Of a stretch of DNA of 8,937 bases, positions 1 to 7,275 are shown one piece after another; position 1 is the first letter of the stretch; the number at the start of each line of letters is the position of its first letter. Under the pieces are notes generated by a model. That model ran no database searches. It saw only the letters and a program-made list of their open reading frames with translations, and was not told where the DNA came from. The stretch spans positions 1-8,937 of the forward strand of contig JAHAZA010000062.1 in the NCBI GenBank assembly GCA_018385415.1, in the 5' to 3' direction. Made by a program: the position numbers and the translations under genes. The stretch comes from Treponema sp. GTDB taxonomy: Bacteria; Spirochaetota; Spirochaetia; Treponematales; Treponemataceae.

Positions 1-670
1 TACAGCCTGCACTTTTAGAAGTAATACGCCCAAGAAAATTCTTTACTGTAAATGATTCTTTTATTTTTACAGAATCCTTTACAACTGCAATATATGTCTT
101 TTGAACAGGTCGATAGTTCTTTTCTGAAGTTTCATTTAATTCCAGCTTTGAAGAATCAAACATATCAAAAATTGCCTTATTCACTTCTCTAGTCTTTGTA
201 AAAAGAATCACTCCTGATGTATCTTTATCCAGGCGATGCATTATGCCAACATAAGGAGGATTTCTTAAAGAAGGATTTTTCTTCCACAGATATCTTACTA
301 CTGCATCATGAAGATTGTCGCGGTCAGTTACAATTGTTTTTTCTGTAGGAAATTTTGCAGGTTTATTGATAAAAATAAGGTATTCATCTTCGTATAAAAC
401 AGATTCTTCTGTCACTTCAAAACTGATATCATCAGCCTGTTTTTCATATAAAACTTTTTCTTTATCAATAAACGCTTCAACATTAGATTTTACAAAAACT
501 GTGTAAGAAGGAATACGTACTTCTCTACCATTAACACGAATACAGCCTGCCATAATCAGACGTCGGATTTTAGAATTACTTAATTCTAAACCAGTCAACT
601 TTGGAAGGTTTTGTCTTAAAAGTTCATCGAGTCGAATTTTTGATTCAGGAAAAATTGTATAAGTCGTCAT
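1..670 (-). CDS. RluA-family pseudouridine synthase, C-terminus cut by window edge
   Basis: This enzyme family isomerises specific uridines to pseudouridine in rRNA or tRNA in the cytoplasm. The visible 223 residues begin at the ATG at 670. Residues about 11-60 form an S4-like RNA-binding domain (RLDELL, then SKIRRLIMAGCIRVNGREV), as in RluC and RluD. The catalytic domain follows, with INKPAKFPT at 101-109 and the signature MHRLDKDTSGV at 144-154, where Asp148 is the expected nucleophile. The next conserved block, KTYIAVV, is at 191-197. Family members usually have about 300 residues, so some 80-100 C-terminal residues lie outside the window. The gene starts 13 bases after the stop of the 335-residue gene upstream. 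It has no clear Shine-Dalgarno of its own, so translational coupling within an operon is likely. The exact target uridine cannot be read from this fragment. Confidence 0.93.
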   Translation of the reverse strand, partial: MTTYTIFPESKIRLDELLRQNLPKLTGLELSNSKIRRLIMAGCIRVNGREVRIPSYTVFVKSNVEAFIDKEKVLYEKQADDISFEVTEESVLYEDEYLIFINKPAKFPTEKTIVTDRDNLHDAVVRYLWKKNPSLRNPPYVGIMHRLDKDTSGVILFTKTREVNKAIFDMFDSSKLELNETSEKNYRPVQKTYIAVVKDSVKIKESFTVKNFLGRITSKSAGC

Positions 671-683
671 TAATTATTAAAAC

Positions 684-1691
684 TTAAAGGATTTTATATT
701 CAGGAGCTTCTTCACCTGCATAAATTTTTATCCTGCATTCTTCCATACAGACATTATCTGCAAAGCTTGAAAGATTAAGACTTGCAGGACTTAAAAGGTC
801 TTCTGGGTTAAAAGAAAGATTCAATACTGTTTCTTCTCCTTCCAGTTCAACACGGCTAAAAGCTCCGTATAAGCTTACAAGATCTTTTACGATTACATAC
901 AAGTGCTCTTTATGTTTTTCTTCAAATTTCATTTCAAGAAAGTTCAACTGCATTTTTTCAATTTCTTTTTGTGAAAGTGAATCAATTTTAGATGAAGCTT
1001 TAAGATTTACATTATTGCATTCAAGCCATTCTGCAAAATCGGAAAAAAACTTTGATGGGGCTATCTTCAACGGATTCAACACAAGATTAAACCATGGAAC
1101 TGCGCGTCCATTTGTATAAAATATTTTTGTACTTAATGCAATCCTTCGGGAATAGTCTATATCCTGACTGGAATAAATTCCAGTACATTTTTCTTTTATA
1201 TCAAAATTTTCAATCTGCGGAAAATCAATATGATTGGGATAGAGTGTAACTGCAAAATCAATTCTGTCACGAAACTGTTTAAAAGTATCTGCACAGGACA
1301 AAGCAAAATCAAGGTCAAAACCAAAAACAAAGCCTTCATTATTTAATATTGCAGCTTTTTTTGAATAAAGCTTTTTGTCAAATAGAAAGACTTTTTTTTG
1401 TTCTGGCTTAATATTTTTACTCACATTTTCTGTCATAGGAATTTCAAGAGAACAGAAAAGCTTCGAAAGAAGTGAAATTACCTCGTTATCAATTAAAGAT
1501 GCATTTACCTTAAGGCTTATATAAACATCAGGAATATCCCGGATAGCGGCTTGCAGAAAATGAATAAGAAGTTTTTTATCAGATGCAATTTTTTCATCAT
1601 GAACATAAAGTTCCGTAATTTTTTTCTGAGAAAAAGTTTTTAGTGCGGATTCAAGGTTTTCATGGGTAAAATTGTATTCTTCGTTTTGCAT
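684..1691 (-). CDS. Unrecognised 335-residue cytoplasmic protein, possibly a TIM-barrel (radical-SAM-like) relic
   Basis: I do not recognise a named family. The protein has no signal peptide or membrane span and looks soluble. Residues 24-62 (ITELYVHDEKIASDKK, then PDVYISLKV) and 119-156 (EGFVFGFDLDFAL, then FAVTLYPNHIDFPQ) alternate hydrophobic strands with helices. They recall the barrel half of B12-type radical SAM proteins. However, the CxxxCxxC iron-sulfur motif is absent: the cysteines, at 80, 133, 169, 225, 315 and 319, are scattered. If related, it would be a catalytically dead or repurposed member; this is inference. The ATG at 1691 is preceded by AGGA at nine bases, a fair ribosome site. 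The gene sits 65 bases beyond the asnA stop, separated from it by an intrinsic terminator, and 13 bases before an RluA-type gene with which it probably shares an mRNA. A role in RNA modification would be guilt by association only. Confidence 0.85.
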   Translation of the reverse strand: MQNEEYNFTHENLESALKTFSQKKITELYVHDEKIASDKKLLIHFLQAAIRDIPDVYISLKVNASLIDNEVISLLSKLFCSLEIPMTENVSKNIKPEQKKVFLFDKKLYSKKAAILNNEGFVFGFDLDFALSCADTFKQFRDRIDFAVTLYPNHIDFPQIENFDIKEKCTGIYSSQDIDYSRRIALSTKIFYTNGRAVPWFNLVLNPLKIAPSKFFSDFAEWLECNNVNLKASSKIDSLSQKEIEKMQLNFLEMKFEEKHKEHLYVIVKDLVSLYGAFSRVELEGEETVLNLSFNPEDLLSPASLNLSSFADNVCMEECRIKIYAGEEAPEYKIL

Positions 1692-1710
1692 GCAATCTAA
1701 TCCTGTATAG

Positions 1711-1744
1711 AAAACAAATGCGGATAATCAATCGATTACCCGCA
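1711..1744 (-). terminator. Intrinsic terminator of asnA
   Basis: In minus-strand RNA, GCGGGUAAUC pairs with GAUUAUCCGC around the 4-nt loop GAUU, with one more U-A pair at the base (1719-1744). A U-rich tail, AUUUGUUUU, follows. It begins 12 bases after the asnA TAG stop. One pair is G-U in minus RNA but would be an A-C mismatch in plus RNA, so the structure is better suited to minus-strand transcripts. It separates asnA from the 335-residue gene downstream. Confidence 0.8.
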
Positions 1745-1756
1745 CTATTTATAAAA

Positions 1757-2803
1757 CTATTTAAGCTGTAAAAGCTTAATTCCTTTCTTTTTACATTCTG
1801 CGTGAATCTTATCAGGCCATATTGAAACCTGAGTTTCACCAATGTGAGCTTTTCTTAAAAGGAACATACAGAGACGAGACTGACCGATACCGCCGCCCAA
1901 TGTCTGTGTCAACTGACCTTTAAGAAGTTTTGTATGGAACATAAGCTTTGCTCTTTCTTCCATACCACGCTCTTCAAGCTGTGCTGTAAGACTCTGTGGA
2001 CAAACACGGATACCCATTGATGAAAGCTCAAATGGAGCTTTAAGAACATCATTCCATACAATAATATCACCGTTAAGACCTCTGTGTCCGTCACCTGTTT
2101 CAGTAATCCAGTCATCATAATCAGGAGAACGACCGTCATGGATAGAACCATCAGGAAGTTTACCACCGATACCAGAAATAAAGACAGCGCCATATTTTTT
2201 AGCAACCTTTGCTTCTCTTTCTTTTGGAGTCAAATCTGGATATTCGCGCTGAAGGTCATCAGCATATACAAATTCAATGTGCTCAGGAAGAACAGGTTTG
2301 ATATTATCATAACGATCGTAAATGAAGAATTCAGTTCTCTTAATACAACGATAAATCTTTTCTACGATTTCGTGAAGGAAGAAAATTGTCCTGTCTTTTT
2401 CATCAATTGCCATTTCCCAGTCCCACTGGTCAACATACAATGAGTGAACTGCATCCAAATCTTCATCTGGACGGATTGCATTCATGTCAGTGTAAATACC
2501 AAAACCAGGTTTAAGGCCAAGGTCTGTAACTTTAAGTCTTTTCCATTTTGCAAGTGACTGTACGATTTCCAGACGTTCTTCGTTCATACTTTTTACAGGA
2601 AATGAAACTGGACGTTCTACTCCATTCAAGTCATCATTTACACCAGTACCTGAACGTACAAAAAGTGGTGCTGTTACACGAGTTAAATTCAGCTCTGTAG
2701 AAAGTGCAAGTTGAAAGAAATCTTTAATTAAAACAATTGCGTGTTCTGTTTCTTTTTCGCCAAGAATTGATTTATACTTTTTCTGTATTTTGGTTTTTAC
2801 CAT
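1757..2803 (-). CDS. asnA: Aspartate-ammonia ligase (asparagine synthetase A)
   Basis: AsnA makes asparagine from aspartate, ammonia and ATP through a beta-aspartyl-AMP intermediate in the cytoplasm. It belongs to the class II aminoacyl-tRNA synthetase fold. The 348 residues compare with about 330 in E. coli AsnA. Visible hallmarks are GTGVNDDLNGVERPVSF at 52-68, RPDEDLDAVHSLYVDQWDWE at 111-130, LNGDIIVWN at 243-251, ELSSMGIRV at 259-267, and a motif-3-like GGGIGQSRLCMF at 303-314 near the ATP site. The ATG at 2803 has AGAGGA seven bases upstream and lies about 18 bases from a predicted transcription start. A terminator follows the stop, so it is probably transcribed alone. It is divergent from the nuclease gene, with about 100 bases between the two starts. 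No key motif is missing. Confidence 0.97.
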   Translation of the reverse strand: MVKTKIQKKYKSILGEKETEHAIVLIKDFFQLALSTELNLTRVTAPLFVRSGTGVNDDLNGVERPVSFPVKSMNEERLEIVQSLAKWKRLKVTDLGLKPGFGIYTDMNAIRPDEDLDAVHSLYVDQWDWEMAIDEKDRTIFFLHEIVEKIYRCIKRTEFFIYDRYDNIKPVLPEHIEFVYADDLQREYPDLTPKEREAKVAKKYGAVFISGIGGKLPDGSIHDGRSPDYDDWITETGDGHRGLNGDIIVWNDVLKAPFELSSMGIRVCPQSLTAQLEERGMEERAKLMFHTKLLKGQLTQTLGGGIGQSRLCMFLLRKAHIGETQVSIWPDKIHAECKKKGIKLLQLK

Positions 2804-2827
2804 AAGAATATCCTCTATATTTTAGGT

Positions 2828-2856
2828 ATTTTATCACCACAGAGACTTTTTCACAA
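2828..2856 (-). promoter_or_regulatory. Sigma70-type promoter of asnA
   Basis: On the minus strand, TTGTGA (2856-2851, 4/6 to consensus) is followed by exactly 17 bases and then TAAAAT (2833-2828, 5/6). A TG one base upstream of the -10 gives an extended -10 (TGATAAAAT). The predicted start is near 2821, leaving a leader of about 18 bases that contains the AGAGGA ribosome site. Confidence 0.65.
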
Positions 2857-2867
2857 GTACGAAATAT

Positions 2868-2897
2868 ATGGCAATTAAATAAATAAACAGATATAAT
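2868..2897 (+). promoter_or_regulatory. Promoter of the nuclease-aldolase operon, predicted leaderless start
   Basis: A perfect TATAAT lies at 2892-2897, with ATGGCA (4/6) at 2868-2873 and an 18-base spacer. Seven bases after the -10 is an ATG at 2905. That is where transcription would be expected to begin, so the mRNA could start at or next to its own start codon. The TATAAT also swallows the upstream in-frame ATG at 2896. Back-to-back with the asnA promoter, it leaves little room for an operator. Confidence 0.5.
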
Positions 2898-2904
2898 GAC
2901 TATT

Positions 2905-3990
2905 ATGCCTAAAAAATCACAAAAAAAATATCCTGTCTGGGCCTGGATATTTATCATTGCCTTTATAATTCTTGCCGTTACGAGTCTTGTTATCATCTAC
3001 ACAAATGATAACCTTGCTAAACCTCGTCATGTCATCAATTATTTTATTGAAGAAAAAACCGGTATTGATTTAGATGAACTTCTTAACGGCCCATCACCAT
3101 TTGCAGAGGATGAACAAATTTCTGAAACTGAAAATTCAGATAACATTGCAGAAGCTGACAATGCAAATCAGGACAATAATGCAGAAGTTGAACAAACAGA
3201 GGAACCTAAGAAAACTTCAAATAAGAAAACAGTTTCAAAAAATATACAGGGCCTTGAAATTCCATCTTGTCCTAAAGGTTCACTTTTAATCACAGAACAA
3301 AATTCAAAAGGAATTTTGGACACACCGGAAAAAGAAGATTCCCACCAGATCATTAAGCATAATGGCTTCATTCTCTGTTATCGCGAAAAATACGAACAGC
3401 CTGAATGGGTTTGCTATACCCTTGATGCAAAAAAAGTTGTAAAAAAGGTAGACCGAAATGACAACTTCAGACCAGATCCATTAGTAATCACAGGAAGTGC
3501 AGAATTAAGCGACTACAGATCATCAGGATACGACAGAGGACATCTTGCCCCATCTGCTGACCTTACATATAGTGCAGAGACAATGGATGAATCCTTCGTT
3601 CTCAGTAATATGAGTCCACAGAGAGGTCAATTTAATCGTGGTATGTGGAAAGATCTCGAACATGAGGTAAGAACTTTAACTTCACATTATGAACTGCTTT
3701 ATGTAGTTACAGGACCAATCCTTGAAAAAGATGACTACTCTACAATCGGTAAGAATAAAGTTGCAGTTCCTGATTATTACTATAAAGCATTGCTTGGAAT
3801 TAAAGACAATAAATATTTTATGATTGGATTTATTCTTCCTAACGAAAACTGTGAAGGAACAATCTGGGATTATGCATGTAGTGTTGATGAAGTTGAAAAA
3901 CGTACAGGGCTTGATTTCTTCCACCTGCTGGATGTCTCCACAGAAAGCGAACTTGAGAAAACCTGTATAATTACAGACTGGAAATATTAG
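2905..3990 (+). CDS. Membrane-anchored DNA/RNA non-specific endonuclease (NUC1/EndA type)
   Basis: The family cleaves DNA and RNA without sequence preference, using a His general base and one Mg ion. Counted from the ATG at 2905 (361 residues), the protein opens with basic PKKSQKK and a membrane span at about 10-33. A low-complexity acidic linker rich in Glu and Asn follows at about 65-105. The nuclease domain from about 130 to the end contains SGYDRGHLAPSADL (catalytic His213), SNMSPQRGQFNRGMW at 234-248 (metal-ligand Asn244), and VVTGPI at 267-272. Topology rules put the nuclease outside the cytoplasmic membrane, suited to nucleic-acid scavenging or defence against free DNA. An in-frame ATG at 2896 would add three residues, but it sits inside the -10 box and neither ATG has a Shine-Dalgarno. 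The downstream aldolase gene follows after eight bases. Confidence 0.9.
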   Translation: MPKKSQKKYPVWAWIFIIAFIILAVTSLVIIYTNDNLAKPRHVINYFIEEKTGIDLDELLNGPSPFAEDEQISETENSDNIAEADNANQDNNAEVEQTEEPKKTSNKKTVSKNIQGLEIPSCPKGSLLITEQNSKGILDTPEKEDSHQIIKHNGFILCYREKYEQPEWVCYTLDAKKVVKKVDRNDNFRPDPLVITGSAELSDYRSSGYDRGHLAPSADLTYSAETMDESFVLSNMSPQRGQFNRGMWKDLEHEVRTLTSHYELLYVVTGPILEKDDYSTIGKNKVAVPDYYYKALLGIKDNKYFMIGFILPNENCEGTIWDYACSVDEVEKRTGLDFFHLLDVSTESELEKTCIITDWKY

Positions 3991-3998
3991 GAACAAAT

Positions 3999-4625
3999 AT
4001 GACAAGACAAGAAATCTTCGAAATAATTAAAAAAACAAAAATTATTCCCGCTGTTAAAATCGAAAACTCAGACGATGCAATTCATACTGCAAAAGCACTT
4101 GCCGAAGGTGGAATCAAAATTGTTGAATTTACCTACAGAACGGCATGTGCAGGAGAGGCAATTTCAAAAGTTTCACAGAATTGTCCTGATATTCTAACAG
4201 GTGCTGGTACAATTACAGATTTAAAGAAAGCAAAAGATGCTGTTAAAAGCGGGGCTCAGTTTATTGTTATGCCTGGCTTTGATGAAAAGACAGTAGACTG
4301 GTGTATTAAGAAAAATATTCCTGTGATTCCAGGAGTTGCAACACCTACCGAAATAATGACCTGCGTAAATAAAGGCTTAAAAGTATTAAAATTATTTCCT
4401 GCTTCTACTTTAGGGGGGATAGAATTTTTAAAAGCTGTAAAAGGTCCTTTTCAAGACATTCTCTTTATTCCAACTGGTGGAATTAATTCAGCTAATGCCA
4501 GAACTTACCTTGAATTATCAAATGTAATTGCAGTAGGTGGTTCATGGTTAACAAAACCAGAATGGCTTAAAAATAAAGAATGGAAAAGAATTACGGATGA
4601 AGCAATTTCCTCGCTTAAAAATTAA
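3999..4625 (+). CDS. eda: KDPG/KHG aldolase (bifunctional 2-dehydro-3-deoxyphosphogluconate and 4-hydroxy-2-oxoglutarate aldolase)
   Basis: This class I aldolase splits 2-keto-3-deoxy-6-phosphogluconate into pyruvate and glyceraldehyde 3-phosphate, the last step of Entner-Doudoroff and uronate breakdown. The 208 residues are normal for the family (about 210). By alignment with E. coli Eda, Glu43 and Arg47 lie in VEFTYRT, Thr71 in GAGT, and the Schiff-base lysine is Lys131 in KLFPAS. The phosphate site is PTGGIN at 158-163 and GGSWL at 180-184. The ATG at 3999 is served by AGGAA spanning the nuclease stop codon (3989-3993), so translation is probably coupled to the nuclease. No kdgK, edd or uronate genes accompany it. 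That makes hydroxyoxoglutarate or generic sugar-acid use equally possible, and the pairing with a nuclease is unexplained. Confidence 0.93.
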   Translation: MTRQEIFEIIKKTKIIPAVKIENSDDAIHTAKALAEGGIKIVEFTYRTACAGEAISKVSQNCPDILTGAGTITDLKKAKDAVKSGAQFIVMPGFDEKTVDWCIKKNIPVIPGVATPTEIMTCVNKGLKVLKLFPASTLGGIEFLKAVKGPFQDILFIPTGGINSANARTYLELSNVIAVGGSWLTKPEWLKNKEWKRITDEAISSLKN

Positions 4626-4643
4626 GTATATTCTTTAACATAA

Positions 4644-4690
4644 AAGAAAAGTCCGTAATGAAAAATATTACGGACCTTTCTTCTTGTATT
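4644..4690. terminator. Bidirectional intrinsic terminator between eda and apt
   Basis: A perfect 9-bp stem (GTCCGTAAT at 4651-4659, ATTACGGAC at 4667-4675) encloses a 7-nt loop. After one mismatch, AAGAAA (4644-4649) can pair with TTTCTT (4677-4682). The plus-strand tail is CTTTCTTCTT and the minus-strand tail TTTTCTTTT, so the structure can end transcripts from both of the convergent genes. Confidence 0.85.
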
Positions 4691-4699
4691 AATTATATA

Positions 4700-5233
4700 T
4701 TATTTTCCTGAATAATTAATCAATGTTGTAATTTTTGAAGGAGCAAGAACTTTTTCGTAATTAAGTTCTGGTAATCCTATAACACCAAAGAAATCAGTAA
4801 CTTTTCCACCACCCTGTTCAATAAGATTTCGGGCAGCAACCAAAGTTCCACCTGTTGCAATGAGATCATCAACAACAAGATACTTTTTTCCTTTTTCCAC
4901 ATCGGCTTTATGAACTTCCACTTCTGCAGTTCCATATTCCAAAGCATATTTACATGAATAAGTATCACCTGGAAGTTTTCCTTTTTTACGGATTAATACC
5001 ATTGGAATACCAAGTTTTTCTGCAAGAGGAGCTGCAAAAAGAAAGCCTCTTGAATCTACCCCGGCAATCGCTTCAATTTCAGAATCCTTGTAGATTTCAA
5101 CCATTTTGTCGATGCAGTACTTAAACGCCTCTGGATTAACAAAAACGCTTGTTATATCGTAGAAAAGAATTCCAGGTTTTGGAAAGTCTGGAACACGACG
5201 GATTGATTTATCAAGTAATTCTAAGTCTGCCAT
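4700..5233 (-). CDS. apt: Adenine phosphoribosyltransferase
   Basis: Apt salvages adenine by joining it to PRPP, giving AMP and pyrophosphate in the cytoplasm. The 177 residues match the usual 170-180. Visible motifs are FPKPGILFYDIT at 17-28, the PPi-loop region VDSRGF at 59-64, RKKGKLPG at 82-89 (the flexible catalytic loop), YALEYG at 96-101, and the PRPP-binding loop VVDDLIATGGT at 120-130 with its paired Asp122-Asp123. The ATG at 5233 has a strong GGAGGA six bases upstream. It is the last gene of the deacetylase-tsaD-tyrA-apt run, 39 bases after the tyrA stop, and ends at the two-way terminator shared with the aldolase gene. Confidence 0.97.
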   Translation of the reverse strand: MADLELLDKSIRRVPDFPKPGILFYDITSVFVNPEAFKYCIDKMVEIYKDSEIEAIAGVDSRGFLFAAPLAEKLGIPMVLIRKKGKLPGDTYSCKYALEYGTAEVEVHKADVEKGKKYLVVDDLIATGGTLVAARNLIEQGGGKVTDFFGVIGLPELNYEKVLAPSKITTLINYSGK

Positions 5234-5272
5234 TTATATTCCTCCAGTATGGGCAATGCGAGTTAAATTATA

Positions 5273-6196
5273 CTATATTTTCTGCATTTCTGCACGTTTT
5301 GTTCTTACACAGGTAAGAATTTTCTGAAGACCATCCTGATCTTCATTTTCAATGGCTTTTTTAATATTTGAAAGAGAACTCTCAAAAGTTGTAATCATCG
5401 AAAGAAGTTCCTTTTTATTCGAAAGGAAAAGCTCAGTCCAAAGTGGTGCATTAATCAAAGCAATACGTGTCAGATCTTCGTAACTTCCACCACCAAATGC
5501 AGTAATCTTATTATCTTCGGCGCTGTCTACAAGAGCTGATGCAATTACATGACATAGCTGTGAAGTAAATGCAATTTTATGATCATGAGTAATATAATCA
5601 GTTTCAATAATGCGTTTAATTCCAAGTTTAGTAACAAGTTCCTTCATTAACGAAATTGTTTCACTTTTGTTTGTTGATTGAGGCATAAGAATATAGTTTC
5701 TACCTTCGAAAATACATTGATTCGAACCGGAATAACCTTCTTTTTCATTTCCTGCCATTGGGTGCCCAAGAATAAAATCCACATCACTTCTGATAATACT
5801 TTTTTCACCTGCAAAAATATTTTCTGCAATCAATGTTTTTACACCGGAAATATCTGTTACAACAGATCCTGGCTTAAAAGAATCTTTATGTTCAATTAAA
5901 AAATTCAAAGTTGCTTTTGGATAAAGACAGATAAAAACAAAATCACAAGAATTAAGCATTTCATTTGTCTGATCAGGAGTAAATGCCTTGTCGATAATTT
6001 TGTCTTCAAGGGCCTGGTTCAAGGAATTAATATTTTTATCCATGGCATAGATTTTTCCATTAGAATCATTTTCAAATCCATTTTTACCAAGGGAATAATT
6101 TGCCTTAAACACTTTATCCTTAATTCCCTTTGCAATTGATCCTCCCATAAGACCAAGTCCTACAAAGCCAAATGTCATATCTTTCAATTCTTTCAT
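5273..6196 (-). CDS. tyrA: Prephenate dehydrogenase (TyrA family)
   Basis: This enzyme oxidatively decarboxylates prephenate (or arogenate) with NAD(P) on the way to tyrosine. The 307 residues fit the stand-alone dehydrogenase, with neither a chorismate mutase domain nor an ACT domain. The nucleotide-binding GLGLMGGS is at 13-20. The catalytic block LGHPMAGNEKEG is at 143-154, with His145 matching the essential histidine of the family. THDHKIAFTSQLCHVIAS at 203-220 supplies His204 and His216, and FGGGSYEDLTRIA at 234-246 completes the substrate region. A stretch of about 20 residues at 26-47, between the first helix and the second strand, is longer than usual. The ATG at 6196 has AAAGGA seven bases upstream. 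Cofactor and substrate preference cannot be settled from sequence alone. The gene lies 41 bases after tsaD. Confidence 0.92.
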   Translation of the reverse strand: MKELKDMTFGFVGLGLMGGSIAKGIKDKVFKANYSLGKNGFENDSNGKIYAMDKNINSLNQALEDKIIDKAFTPDQTNEMLNSCDFVFICLYPKATLNFLIEHKDSFKPGSVVTDISGVKTLIAENIFAGEKSIIRSDVDFILGHPMAGNEKEGYSGSNQCIFEGRNYILMPQSTNKSETISLMKELVTKLGIKRIIETDYITHDHKIAFTSQLCHVIASALVDSAEDNKITAFGGGSYEDLTRIALINAPLWTELFLSNKKELLSMITTFESSLSNIKKAIENEDQDGLQKILTCVRTKRAEMQKI

Positions 6197-6237
6197 TTCT
6201 CTATCCTTTAATTAATGCAGAAATATTCTGCCATCAT

Positions 6238-7263
6238 TTATCTTCTGTGTAACTGCAAACCTTTTTTAAACTGGGGAATTCGTGCACAGGCTGTTGTGTC
6301 AATACCGCTTCTGTCTCCTCTTTGCAAAAAGTGATATGCAACTCCGGCAATCATTGCACCATTATCACCACAAAGCTTTAACGGTGGAAAAATACAGTTA
6401 AGGTCAGTACGTTCAGCAAGCATTTCCCGAAGTCGGGAATTTGCAGCAACCCCACCTCCTGCAACAACAGTTTTAAGACCTGTATCATCAACAGCTCTTA
6501 AAAGCCGGCTTACAATTGTCTTACAGGCAGTCTCCTGGAATGCGGCACACATATTTTCATCTGATTTTTCATAGCCTTCATTCCAGAACATATCACGCTG
6601 ATGAATAACCGCAGTTTTAAGACCACTGAAGGATACATCATAACGATGTTCTGCGCTATCCAGCTTTGGCATAGGAAAGCTAAAAGCTCTCCTTTCACCT
6701 TTCTTTGCCATATTATCGATAATCACACCACCCGGATAACCAAGCCCATAAAATTTTGCAACCTTATCAAATGCTTCACCAACAGAATCATCAACAGTTG
6801 TTCCCATAACTTCAATATCATCAAAGCCGGAAACTTTACATATAATACTGTGACCACCAGAAACCAAAAGACCGATATACGGATAAGGAATATCATTTGC
6901 AAGATGAGAAGCATACAAATGTCCAAGCATATGATTTACTGCAATAAATGGCTTGTTCAATGACCATGCAAGTGTCTTTCCAAATGTAAGTCCAACAAGA
7001 AGAGAGCCCATAAGACCAGGTCTGTTTGTAGAAGCGATAGCATCAATATCATCAAGAGTAAGATTTGCTTCTTTTAATGCCTGTTTTACAACTGGCAAAA
7101 TCCACTCAACATGTTTACGACTTGCTATTTCAGGTACAACGCCCTTATACACTCTATGAAAAGGAATTTGGGTTGCAACAACATTGCTTAAAATTGTCTT
7201 TCCGTCTTCTACAATTGCGCAGGCTGTTTCATCACAGCTTGATTCAATTCCTAAAACCTTCAT
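6238..7263 (-). CDS. tsaD: tRNA N6-threonylcarbamoyladenosine synthase catalytic subunit TsaD
   Basis: TsaD transfers the threonylcarbamoyl group from its adenylate to A37 of ANN-decoding tRNAs, working with TsaB, TsaE and the TsaC/Sua5 product. The 341 residues are standard length. Seen are the opening KVLGIESSCDETACAI, the metal-binding HxxxH (His111 and His115 in NHMLGHLYAS), SGGHS at 135-139, SFSGLKTAV at 211-219, VAGGGVAANSRLRE at 267-280, and the metal ligand Asp300 in CGDNGAMIAG. One oddity is RPGLMGSL at 81-88, where many homologues have GPGL followed by V-G-A-L. The ATG at 7263 uses AGAGG that overlaps the stop codon of the upstream deacetylase gene (gap 12 bases), so translation is probably coupled. 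No tsaB, tsaC or tsaE lies in the window. Confidence 0.97.
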   Translation of the reverse strand: MKVLGIESSCDETACAIVEDGKTILSNVVATQIPFHRVYKGVVPEIASRKHVEWILPVVKQALKEANLTLDDIDAIASTNRPGLMGSLLVGLTFGKTLAWSLNKPFIAVNHMLGHLYASHLANDIPYPYIGLLVSGGHSIICKVSGFDDIEVMGTTVDDSVGEAFDKVAKFYGLGYPGGVIIDNMAKKGERRAFSFPMPKLDSAEHRYDVSFSGLKTAVIHQRDMFWNEGYEKSDENMCAAFQETACKTIVSRLLRAVDDTGLKTVVAGGGVAANSRLREMLAERTDLNCIFPPLKLCGDNGAMIAGVAYHFLQRGDRSGIDTTACARIPQFKKGLQLHRR

Positions 7264-7275
7264 CTATATAAACCT

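Noticed and set aside
315..506. Short plus-strand frame opposite the RluA-type gene, and similar frames opposite or within tsaD, tyrA, asnA, apt and the nuclease
   Set aside because: They lie wholly within strongly supported genes, have no motifs or ribosome sites, and their composition follows from the sense-strand gene.
1692..1735. Sigma70 promoter TTGATT-16-TATACA for the 335-residue gene
   Set aside because: Both boxes match only 4/6, and transcription would start downstream of the AGGA ribosome site. Recorded as an open question rather than a feature.
6217..6231. Hairpin GCAGAA-ATA-TTCTGC between tsaD and tyrA
   Set aside because: The stem has only 6 bp, no T-run follows on either strand, and tyrA lies just downstream with a good ribosome site. 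It is at most a minor processing or pausing site.
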